Shown here: positions 60,301-64,000 of the stretch, in pieces
Layout of the letters: each line of letters opens with the position of its first letter
Position numbering within the stretch: position 1 is the stretch's first letter
From: Ashinkailepas kermadecensis
Lineage: Eukaryota; Arthropoda; Thecostraca; Neolepadidae
Assembly: GCA_034440615.1 (NCBI GenBank)
Contig: JAOTOM010003684.1
Location: 112,995 to 176,994 of the forward strand
DNA length: 64,000 bases
Reading direction: 5' to 3'
Program-made: the position numbers and the translations under genes
Notes under the pieces: model-generated
Database searches by the model: none
What the model was told of the DNA's origin: nothing
What the model saw: the letters and a program-made list of their open reading frames with translations, nothing else

Positions 60301-63300
60301 GATATATATCGGCCATGTCTGTATACCGTGTCGACCATGTCCGTATACCGTGTCGACCATGTCCGCCTGGCGTCAGGTGTGTGTTGCTGTGATATATATC
60401 GGCCATGTCCGTATACCGTGTCGACCATGTCCGCCTGGCGTCAGGTGTGTGTTGCGCCGGCGCTGACGCCGTGGACGCCCGCTGCCGCAGGCGACTGCAG
60501 CGTGTACGTCCGCACGGCCAGCAAGTACGACGACTGCCGCCTGCTGTTTGTGCCCAACGTCAAGCTGTCGGCCAAGATGGACTGGCTGTGCATGGGCGAC
60601 CAGCGCGACCACCACGCGGTGGTGCCGTGCGCGCGCGACCAGCTGCCCGAGTACAGCAGCAACCAGGAGCACGACTCGTACCGCGCCTACCGCTCGCACG
60701 GGCTGGACCTGAGCCTGGCGGTGGAGACCCGGCCGGCGGCCGGCGCCGCGCCGCCGCCCACCATGCTGCTGTACGGCAGCACGCTGCGCTGGTTCGAGAA
60801 CCTGCAGTTCATCCTGTCGGGTGTGACGCGGCCAACGCGGCGCGGCGCCGTGTTCGCCAACGTGCGGCCGCGCAAGCAGCAGCTGTCGCGCCACTACCGG
60901 CGCGTCCGGCTGGCGCTCAACGTGCACGCGTTCCAGGTGTGCTATTGGATGTCGTTCACGCGCCAGCACGGCGTGGACGTGCGCGGAGGCCGCGTGTCGC
61001 TCAGCTCCGAGCACCGGCTGTCGCTGCGCCCGGTGGCGGACGGCCTGCGCCACCGGCCGCGCGCCTGCTGGACGGTCGAGTACGTCAACTGCGAGCTGAA
61101 CGACGCCGAGGTGTGGCTGCAGAGCTCGCTGGACGGCGCGGCCGGCTCGGCGGCCGCCGCGCCCGTCGATAAGTGGTTCTTCCTGTCGGTGACGCGCATC
61201 TCGTACGGCCGCGCCGCCGTGGTGGCGGCCGTCGCGCGCGACGGCCCCACCCACCGGCTGGTGGTGCACAGCATGAAGGCCGCCTGGACCAAGGACAACC
61301 GCGACGCCGGCTTCGCGCTGGTCGACAGCTTCGCCAGCAACCAGCAGCTGAAGCGCAACCTCTCCACGGCGGCGCTGCGCGGCATCAACATCGACGCCGG
61401 CGGCGGGCGCACCCCGCTCAAGCGGCGCATGTCGGCCGACTCGCTGGAGCCGGCCGGTGGCGGCGTCACCTCGCCCGGCGGCGCGCTCAGCGCCTCGCTC
61501 ACCAACACGCCGTCGCCCATGTCGCGGCTGCAGTCGGGCCAGGCGGCCACCATGCTGCAGAAGCTGATCGCCGAGAGCGGCTCGGCGCCGGTGGCGTTCA
61601 GCGAGGACGCCGGCGGCGAGCGGCACGAGCAGGCGCTGCGCGGCGTCGCCGCCTGCCACACGGCCGACGTGCTGCACAACAACTGGCTGGTCGAGCTGGT
61701 CAACTGCCAGGTGCTGCTCAAGGGCATCGAGACGCGTGGCTACGTCATCATCACGTCGACCAAGAGCCAGGTGCTGCAGCGCGCGCACCGTCCCGTCTGG
61801 CGCGGTCGCACGCTGGTCAGCAAGACCAGCTGGGCGGGTGGCCTCGAGGGCATGCAGTACTACGCGACGGTGGGCGCCGGCGAGCGCGACCCCGCCTCCG
61901 AGAACATCATGTGGCTGACGGTGGACAACATCGAGCGGCGCGCCGACGACGAGGTGCGCGACGTGCCCGACCTGGTGGGCTCGGGCCAGTCGGTGGGCGG
62001 CGTGGTGACCGAGACGGTGGGCGGCTGCGCCGGCGCCGAGCACCGCGGCGACACGCAGCTGCAGCGCGTCGTGTCGCGCTGCCGCTGCGAGTTCTTCTAC
62101 GTCAGCTACGGCGAGATGTCGGTCGACCCGGACTCGGTAGACGCGATCCCGCCGCTGCCGCAGTCGCCGTCCGACATCTGGGCCGACGACGAGCAGCCGG
62201 TGGATGCGCTCACCGTCATCTACCACGACCTGAACGTCTGCACGAACAGCCTGCAGTACGCCATGGTGCTGGACATCGTAAACAACCTGCTGCTGTACGT
62301 GGCGCCGCGCAAGCGCCAAAGCTACGACCAGCTGCAGCGCATGCGCTTCCAGATGCAGCTGTCGAGCATCGAGGACCAGCGCAAGCCGATCCAGCAGCTG
62401 CAGAACCGCATCCGCTCGATGATGTCCGAGATCCGGCAGCTGGAGAAGGCGACCTACCTGCTGCAGCGCCAGCGCGACGAGGCCGGCTCGGCTGAGCGAC
62501 TGCACGCCGACATGGCCGAGCACGAGCGGCAGACGCTCGACAAGAAGGAGCTGCTGACCGCGTTCGCCGATGAGCTGGCCATGCGAATTCACATCTACAA
62601 GGAGATGCAGCTGTCCAAGTCCAGCCAGAAGCCGACGGCGCGCAAGGGCGACGGCGTGTCGACCAGCCAGCAGGTGCGCACCAACGAGGTGGTGATCGGA
62701 CACGCGCAGTGGCGGCTGACCGAGTCGGACGGCCAGCTGGGCCCTGGCCGACCTGGTCATCAGCGGCTTCCAGTACAACAAGTACACCAAGAACGACGAC
62801 AGCGTCGAGCACTTGCTGGAGCTGGGCTACATCAGCATGTCGAACCTGCTGCCCAACCAGACCTACCGAGACGTGCTGCAGCCAGCCGAAGTGCGGGCCA
62901 GCATGCCGGTGGACCGGCAGCGCTGTCTGCGCGTCTACTTCCGCGAGCGGCCGCCCGTGGGCGGCATCAGCGTCAAGAGCACCTCGAGATCAACGTCACG
63001 CCCATCCACATCGGCATGACGTACCAGTTCTTCAAGATCATGCTCAAGTTCTGCTTCCCGGAGCGCGACACCGAGTACCTGGAAGAGGACGCGCTGCCCA
63101 AAGAGCGGCTCTCCAAAAGGAGCGTCGCCGCCACAAGAAGGAGAGCAGCTTCTACGTGGCCATCGAGAAGGATGACGTGGAGAAGATGAAAGAGCGCGCA
63201 GAACAACATGCTCTTCATCTACATCAAGGTGCCGGAGGTGACGGTGCGCGTCAGCTACAAGGGCGAGAAGGAGAAGAACCTGGAGGACGTGCACAACTTC

Positions 63301-63564
63301 CTGCTGACGGTGCCCACCCTCGAGTACCACAACGTGACGTGGACATGGCTCGACCTGCTTCTCGCCATGAAGAACGACACCAAGCGGGTGCTGCTGTCGC
63401 AGGCCATTAAGCAGAAGCTGCAGATCGGCGGCCGGTCGGCCGGCGCCGAAGGCCGTCCGCGACGAGGAAGACAAGGCGCGCATCCTGTTCGGCTCGCTGC
63501 TGGCCCCGGCAGCGAGAAGGGCTGACCCACCCGGAAGGGCCTCTTCCACCTGCACCGCAGCTAG
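39251..63564 (+). CDS. BLTP2: BLTP2 / KIAA0100 / hobbit orthologue (14 exons)
   Basis: A bridge-like lipid-transfer protein. The family forms long hydrophobic grooves that carry lipids between the ER and apposed membranes, chiefly at ER-plasma-membrane contacts; the Drosophila orthologue hobbit is needed for regulated secretion. The model joins 39251-39358, 39592-39711, 40549-40757, 41480-41633, 43891-44053, 47769-48001, 49411-49740, 50190-50402, 52723-52881, 53252-53898, 54734-54917, 56274-56441, 58771-59530 and 60491-63564. All introns are GT-AG and all phases agree. It gives about 2,170 codons; the human protein has about 2,200. Landmarks: N-terminal membrane helix, FEVKLRDNYEL, TWWDK (the GFWDK-type motif), VRTASKYDDC, LVELVNCQV, SVGGVVTETV, ALTVIYHDLNV. 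Exon 5 is doubtful and a stretch N-terminal to exon 6 appears missing. The 3' end is frameshifted after about 62743, so either the assembly has errors or the copy is decaying. GC-rich exons contrast with AT-rich flanks. Confidence 0.9.
39592..39711 (+). CDS. BLTP2: BLTP2 exon 2 (residues 37-76)
   Basis: Forty codons beginning LSLGKIGLHPLCVYGL and ending TITSSLFNSQ, the first groove strands of the RBG fold. The acceptor is tttttgcag and the donor CAG|gtgagc; both ends are phase 0. The last 35-45 bases and the donor are repeated imperfectly twice downstream. Confidence 0.85.
39766..39910 (+). repeat. Partial duplicates of exon 2 3' edge
   Basis: Two imperfect copies of the end of exon 2 with its donor: gtgacagggtcaccatcact, agcagcctcttcaacagtca, ggtgggc, then a more diverged copy ending cttcaacaatgg near 39908. 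They lie in intron 2 and are not needed by the gene model. Confidence 0.85.
39960..40548 (+). repeat. Minisatellite before exon 3 and pseudo-exon 3
   Basis: About eighteen loosely conserved 27-33-bp units of the form gtgacaggtgaccctgtgtg plus a variable end such as gctgctag or accagcag. At 40447-40497 there is a truncated copy of exon 3: ggcag, then gtacaccggccactggtagt, ending gtggagcagactgac. It has an in-frame TAG at its tenth codon, so it cannot substitute for exon 3. Confidence 0.85.
40549..40757 (+). CDS. BLTP2: BLTP2 exon 3 (residues 77-146)
   Basis: Reads VHRPLAVCLYSVLVEQTDRW and later LLSVAQFAGLYLHQLRAV and RRLHLDADR, which align in order with the corresponding part of the human protein. 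The acceptor is accggcag and the donor GATAG|gtactg. It ends in phase 2 and joins exon 4 to restore an Arg codon. Confidence 0.85.
41480..41633 (+). CDS. BLTP2: BLTP2 exon 4 (residues 146-197)
   Basis: Begins with one base that completes Arg146, then VTVEGTNTIDNELTLVLRVA and ELELQTTVVQ. The acceptor is cgccgccag and the donor CAG|gtggga, ending in phase 0. The donor and 33 bases of exon are repeated about fifteen times downstream, so the 3' limit is the first of many equivalent sites; the first is chosen because it avoids the stops in the repeats. Confidence 0.8.
41634..42960 (+). repeat. 85-bp minisatellite made from exon 4 donor junction
   Basis: Fifteen further copies of the junction: 33 bp of exon 4 (acagagctggagctacagac, then aactgtagtacag) plus 52 bp of intron starting gtgggatactgctc. 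Copy-to-copy spacing is 85 bp with occasional indels. Each copy carries the donor CAG|gtggga; some copies have tgctccat in place of tgctcgat. Confidence 0.95.
43067..43350 (+). mobile_element. Intronic AT-rich element, copy 1
   Basis: Shares the landmarks gtggaaaatacacc, aattgacacctcttacaact, tgtgatgcttt, and acctaatgaaaaggcatcgt with 50957-51447 in the same order, though diverged. Both copies directly interrupt or follow a junction-derived minisatellite. The class is unknown. Confidence 0.55.
43500..43620. repeat. CTGATCTGACCTGAC-type simple repeat
   Basis: Short imperfect runs of ctgatctgatctgac and ctgacctgacgt in intron 4, upstream of the exon 5 duplicate. Confidence 0.8.
43776..43880 (+). 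pseudogene. Pseudo-exon 5 (diverged duplicate)
   Basis: Aligns with the first 100 bases of exon 5: gaggcggatggcaatagcca versus gaggcaaacggcattgtcca, and ggcggaggacatatttatgc versus ggtggaggacgtctccattc. It is followed by a stop in the corresponding frame and by a second acceptor-like gacctgacag that leads into exon 5. Confidence 0.75.
43891..44053 (+). CDS. BLTP2: BLTP2 exon 5 (uncertain; residues 198-252)
   Basis: Starts phase 0 after gacctgacag with EANGIVQVEDVSIRLARPDL and continues MVSDQLLLHLTS. It ends in phase 1 at CTGGCAAG|gtcagc, which fits the two bases that open exon 6. Support is moderate: strand-like sequence, correct phases at both ends and a duplicated upstream copy. The last 20 residues lie in sequence that is itself tandemly repeated and may not be genuine coding. 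Human residues in this part seem only partly represented. Confidence 0.55.
44054..44770 (+). repeat. 46-bp minisatellite made from exon 5 donor junction
   Basis: About ten regular copies of cgctacctgcctggcaag|gt plus cagccatccggcacgcccgc, then diverged copies with cctgacaggtcagacactga to about 44770. Each regular unit repeats the donor AAG|gtcagc or AGG|gtcagc. An open frame crosses the regular part, but it changes frame with each 46-bp step. Confidence 0.9.
44771..47768. other. Intron 5 (large, anonymous)
   Basis: Three kilobases without recognisable exons. If the missing N-terminal part of BLTP2 exists in this genome, it should lie here, but I find no segment with convincing splice sites and similarity. 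A short palindromic ATATAT tract sits near 46605-46630. Confidence 0.45.
47769..48001 (+). CDS. BLTP2: BLTP2 exon 6 (residues 252-329)
   Basis: Two bases complete Gly252, followed by LVPRSASLSFSGLLMTSLHG and a stretch ending ARLAGLANLQ. It aligns with the human segment that begins ILAPIIFSTSISN. The acceptor ccgccctgtcagcag is strong; the donor is CAG|gtgcgt; the end is phase 0. Confidence 0.85.
48720..49375. repeat. About 27-bp minisatellite in intron 6
   Basis: About twenty-four units of the type ggcccgagagtcgggcaggc plus tccctgt, with variants that include ccttgaccgggagtcggg. It lies just upstream of exon 7 but does not contain exon sequence. Units of 27-30 bp keep frames open on both strands. 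Confidence 0.95.
49411..49740 (+). CDS. BLTP2: BLTP2 exon 7 (residues 330-439)
   Basis: Starts LSVRAEGLLCPGRSLELAVG and ends WKLRLDAELWDVEICLILPD before MEP. Both ends are phase 0; the donor is CCG|gtgggt. An Ala/Thr-rich insert (TAAPTAAADAAPTAAADAGP) at about residues 380-400 is encoded by an actgcagctgctgatgcggc repeat and has no counterpart in the human protein. Confidence 0.85.
50190..50402 (+). CDS. BLTP2: BLTP2 exon 8 (residues 440-510)
   Basis: Starts VSACLTHGKLGGCPDGWELV and ends KLGLLLDNLQ. The acceptor is gtgcctcag and the donor CAG|gtaccg; both ends are phase 0. It corresponds to the human stretch that contains GASEVRLDTLTILGS. Confidence 0.85.
50600..52722 (+). repeat. About 34-bp minisatellite made from exon 9 acceptor junction
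   Basis: Roughly fifty copies of tgtgtgtgacag|gtggaggacagtgacagggg with variants (gtggagggcagt, ggggctgtgtgtggcag). The unit reproduces the acceptor gacag and the first bases of exon 9, gtggagggcagtga. The array is interrupted at about 50957-51447 by an AT-rich element. The unit is of variable length. Confidence 0.95.
50957..51447 (+). mobile_element. Intronic AT-rich element, copy 2
   Basis: Sits inside the exon-9 acceptor minisatellite and shares ordered landmarks with 43067-43350: gtggaatataccacc, aattgacatccctcccaact, tgtgatgcttc, acctaacgaaaaaccattat. This copy is longer. The class is unknown; no ORF. Confidence 0.55.
52723..52881 (+). CDS. BLTP2: BLTP2 exon 9 (residues 511-563)
   Basis: Begins VEGSESAARLLQFVVNTARY and ends EEPPDLHLQ. 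Both ends are phase 0; the donor is CAG|gtcagt. The acceptor is the last of the many gacag|gtggag sites, and it is chosen because only from here does the reading frame leave the repeat and match the family. Confidence 0.75.
53252..53898 (+). CDS. BLTP2: BLTP2 exon 10 (residues 564-779)
   Basis: Starts ASNVTLVCVTGEHYAAARLG, contains LTLAVRDSVQLHWSPTVHRH and an alanine run, then KLRLRLKAAVTLDALLAARC, and ends APIEGLQLR. The acceptor is ctgtttcgcag. The donor is CTGAG|gtcggt, phase 2. Extremely GC-rich (about nine codons in ten end in G or C by eye). Confidence 0.85.
53899..54165 (+). repeat. 46-bp minisatellite made from exon 10 donor junction
   Basis: About five further copies of gctcccatcgaggggctgca plus gctcag|gtcggtgtctgtcc. 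Each reproduces the last 26 bases of exon 10 and its donor. Units vary slightly in length (a shorter copy near 54000). Confidence 0.92.
54205..54305 (-). mobile_element. tRNA-like SINE head (intron 10)
   Basis: The minus strand shows the A-box phrase aagtagctcagttggctaaa and, about 55 bases later, a B-box-like ggactcgagtc. No folded tRNA with a full acceptor stem is seen, and no target-site duplication was found. Confidence 0.4.
54480..54720. repeat. Three-copy diverged repeat before exon 11
   Basis: About 95-bp units that share gtgcgggcaacgcctg/gtgcgggaaacacctg/gtgcgggcgacacctg and atcagggtgaggggaggacc. The last copy runs into exon 11, whose acceptor gatcag lies within the phrase. Confidence 0.75.
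54734..54917 (+). CDS. BLTP2: BLTP2 exon 11 (residues 779-840)
   Basis: One base completes Arg779, then ENACWEVSICRLEVSVPYGY and ending PLPADVCVK. It aligns clearly with human [20 protein letters not shown]. The acceptor is ccgccgatcag, the donor AAG|gtaacc, and the end is phase 0. Confidence 0.9.
55136..55219 (-). mobile_element. Ultra-short retroelement (60 bp) with 12-bp TSD
   Basis: The insert 55148-55207 reads on the minus strand gcatgaccaacgcagtcgat, gcgcccctaaacccaaatag and ccaaccaac. Flanks tgcaccaacgtg (55136-55147) and tgcaccagcgtg (55208-55219) differ at one position. Third member of the family at 5011 and 15807, here in intron 11. Confidence 0.8.
55245..55378. repeat. 20-bp minisatellite in intron 11
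   Basis: Seven units of gtgcgccagggccgtctgag with single-base variants. Confidence 0.92.
55960..56262. repeat. (GACCTCGGCCCC)n-type repeat before exon 12
   Basis: Imperfect 12-24-bp units around gacctcggccctgacctcgg, more regular toward 56250. It ends about ten bases before the acceptor of exon 12 and supplies its pyrimidine-rich upstream sequence. Confidence 0.85.
56274..56441 (+). CDS. BLTP2: BLTP2 exon 12 (residues 841-896)
   Basis: Reads IQHFSMEICDDPFEVKLRDN, YELREDEYHESVKRHATLDV, and ends LHGLLQARK, nearly collinear with human residues around FEVKLHDNYEL. The acceptor is cgcttcag (an alternative six bases later would remove two residues). The donor is AAG|gtcggt, phase 0. Confidence 0.92.
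56498..56701 (-). mobile_element. tRNA-derived SINE (170 bp) with diverged TSD
   Basis: The insert 56515-56684 lies between cgggtgtgccgaattgt (56498-56514) and ccggtgtgtcgaactgt (56685-56701), 14 of 17 identical. The minus strand begins gcgggggtagccgagtggtc (A-box, tRNA-Ser/Leu-like) and has gggttcaacactc (B-box) about 45 bases on. The tail is tgtaaaccacccaacaa. A different head from the SINE at 31791. Confidence 0.7.
57228..58770 (+). repeat. 48-bp minisatellite made from exon 13 acceptor junction
   Basis: About 32 copies: 24 bp of exon 13 (gtggagagtctgtacagcca, then gctg) plus 24 bp ending tgtatggcag. Steps are 48 bp, with a few 50-bp units (for example 57423 to 57473 and 57953 to 58003). 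From 58003 to 58771 there are exactly 16 steps of 48 bp, all open and in frame with exon 13, reading VESLYSQLYARVYVWQ per unit. Decayed units extend back to about 57110. Confidence 0.97.
58771..59530 (+). CDS. BLTP2: BLTP2 exon 13 (residues 897-1150)
   Basis: Starts VESLYSQLRQRDAQLFVQRA, continues SRLLLWSMESLEVTLLTD, LHVWGRLVGAEQ, YYDLSADADRL, GPCWEPAMALLGLCMERVTP, SPPLTWWDKARLRLHGRLTL and DPYNTTEEMEL. TWWDK (about residues 1093-1097) is the GFWDK-type motif of the Fmp27 group. The donor is AAAG|gtgagc, phase 1. The acceptor is the last copy of the tandem acceptors; earlier ones would add 16 residues each. Confidence 0.92.
59531..60490 (+). other. Intron 13
   Basis: Contains a two-to-three-copy phrase tcgtccctggatgacgatgg (59755-59825), a CATA microsatellite (60090-60175) and 60225-60455, about three copies of a 60-bp phrase around catgtccgtataccgtgtcg and ggcgtcaggtgtgtgttgc. 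The acceptor ccgctgccgcag ends at 60490. Confidence 0.8.
60491..63564 (+). CDS. BLTP2: BLTP2 exon 14 with C-terminus, frameshifted near 3' end
   Basis: Two bases complete Gly1150, then DCSVYVRTASKYDDCRLLFV. The frame is clean for 2.25 kb through YGSTLRWFENLQFIL, DKWFFLSVTRISYG, LKRNLSTAALRGINIDAGGG, NWLVELVNCQVLLKGIETRG, TSWAGGLEGMQYYATV, GQSVGGVVTETV and ALTVIYHDLNVCTNSLQYAM, plus a coiled-coil-like stretch at 62341-62600. Then come probable one-base indels: about 62743 (extra C), 62977 (missing G), 63112, 63200 and 63450. The conserved blocks HLLELGYISMSNLLPNQTY, PPVGGISVK, IYIKVPEVTVRVSYKGEKEK and LEYHNVTWTWLDLLLAMKND lie in different frames. A TGA at 63523 precedes a tail (RKGLFHLHRS, TAG at 63562-63564) that resembles the family's end. 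A 3-kb exon implies loss of introns seen elsewhere in the family. Confidence 0.88.
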
Positions 63565-64000
63565 TCTGTCGCGCGACTGTTGACGGCGGCGCAACCACGG
63601 TGCGGGCGGCCACGGTGATCTGCAACAGCGCACTCTGGAGCGTCCGAGTAGCCTGGATAGTGCGGGCCCCCGAAGCACCCAGACTGGGTCATAATCAGTC
63701 GGAGCTGACAAGGAGGCCCGGCACGGTGCTGGGAGCATCTGGAGCCACCCAGAGCGCCCGGTGCTATCAGCGGTGTGTGAGTATGGTTGCTTGCCTGTCG
63801 CCTCAGCCGATATGTTGCCTGGCGTGAGCTGCCGGGCTGTTTACGGTCATTTGTCGCGATGTCCTGACCAGCATGCGACGGCGCTCGGCGGAGACGTCTA
63901 CGTTCTGCAATTGGTTATCAACAACCGCGACCTCGTTGTGATCTTCCTCCCAGCCACGCTCCGCGTTCTCGCTGCATTACTGTTTCATCTGCTGATTGGC
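63565..64000 (+). other. Downstream flank / presumed 3' UTR
   Basis: GC-rich sequence without an AATAAA or ATTAAA in the remaining 436 bases, so transcript termination is probably beyond the window. No further gene is recognised. Confidence 0.4.

Noticed and set aside
60373..62790. An 805-codon antisense frame opposite BLTP2 exon 14
   Set aside because: It mirrors GC-rich coding sequence with third-position G/C, has no family motif, and the plus strand matches BLTP2 throughout.

Overview
The window is eukaryotic nuclear DNA, most probably from an arthropod and perhaps a crustacean. The evidence is interrupted genes with GT-AG introns, CR1/Jockey-type LINE remnants, tRNA-derived SINEs, very many micro- and minisatellites, and scattered degenerate CCTAA/TTAGG motifs (the arthropod telomere motif) in AT-rich introns and spacers. 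There is no bacterial operon, CRISPR array or rRNA gene.

Layout. 1-6 kb: a degenerate plus-strand LINE, a homopolymer-only stretch, then a broken minus-strand LINE (apurinic-type endonuclease plus reverse transcriptase) carrying a tiny nested insertion with a 14-bp target-site duplication. 6-8 kb: two diverged tandem copies of one segment, TA and GACA/GACG microsatellites and a short SINE body. 8.1-12.8 kb: a fold-back structure, two inverted arms of about 0.9-1.1 kb around a core dominated by a 39/54-bp minisatellite. 12.8-17.2 kb: mostly anonymous DNA with a LINE tail, a CpG-rich patch and a minisatellite. 17.19-20.97 kb: about 69 copies of a 55-bp satellite. 21.2-24.3 kb: three more LINE tails and an inverted pair with a hammerhead-like core. 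24.3-39.1 kb: anonymous sequence with a full-length 161-bp tRNA-SINE, a nearly perfect 43-bp satellite, an RT fragment and a family of AT-rich hairpin elements.

39.25-63.56 kb holds the only clear host gene, a plus-strand orthologue of KIAA0100/BLTP2 (Drosophila hobbit; yeast Fmp27; plant SABRE), a bridge-like lipid-transfer protein. Fourteen coding exons with consistent phases can be drawn, about 2,170 codons, close to the family's usual length. Exon 5 is uncertain, a stretch of the N-terminal third is not found, and the last 0.8 kb has several one-base frameshifts. No promoter or poly(A) signal is convincing.

The most unusual observation is that at least seven intron minisatellites of this gene are built from the splice junction beside them: each repeat unit contains the exon edge plus the splice site, multiplying donors (exons 2, 4, 5, 10) or acceptors (exons 3, 9, 13). 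At exon 13 the 48-bp unit is open and in frame, giving 16 extra upstream acceptors that would each add 16 residues. A second observation is three copies of a 50-60-bp element with target-site duplications, whose tail resembles that of a longer tRNA-SINE in the same window. Family assignments rest on remembered alignments, not on searches.
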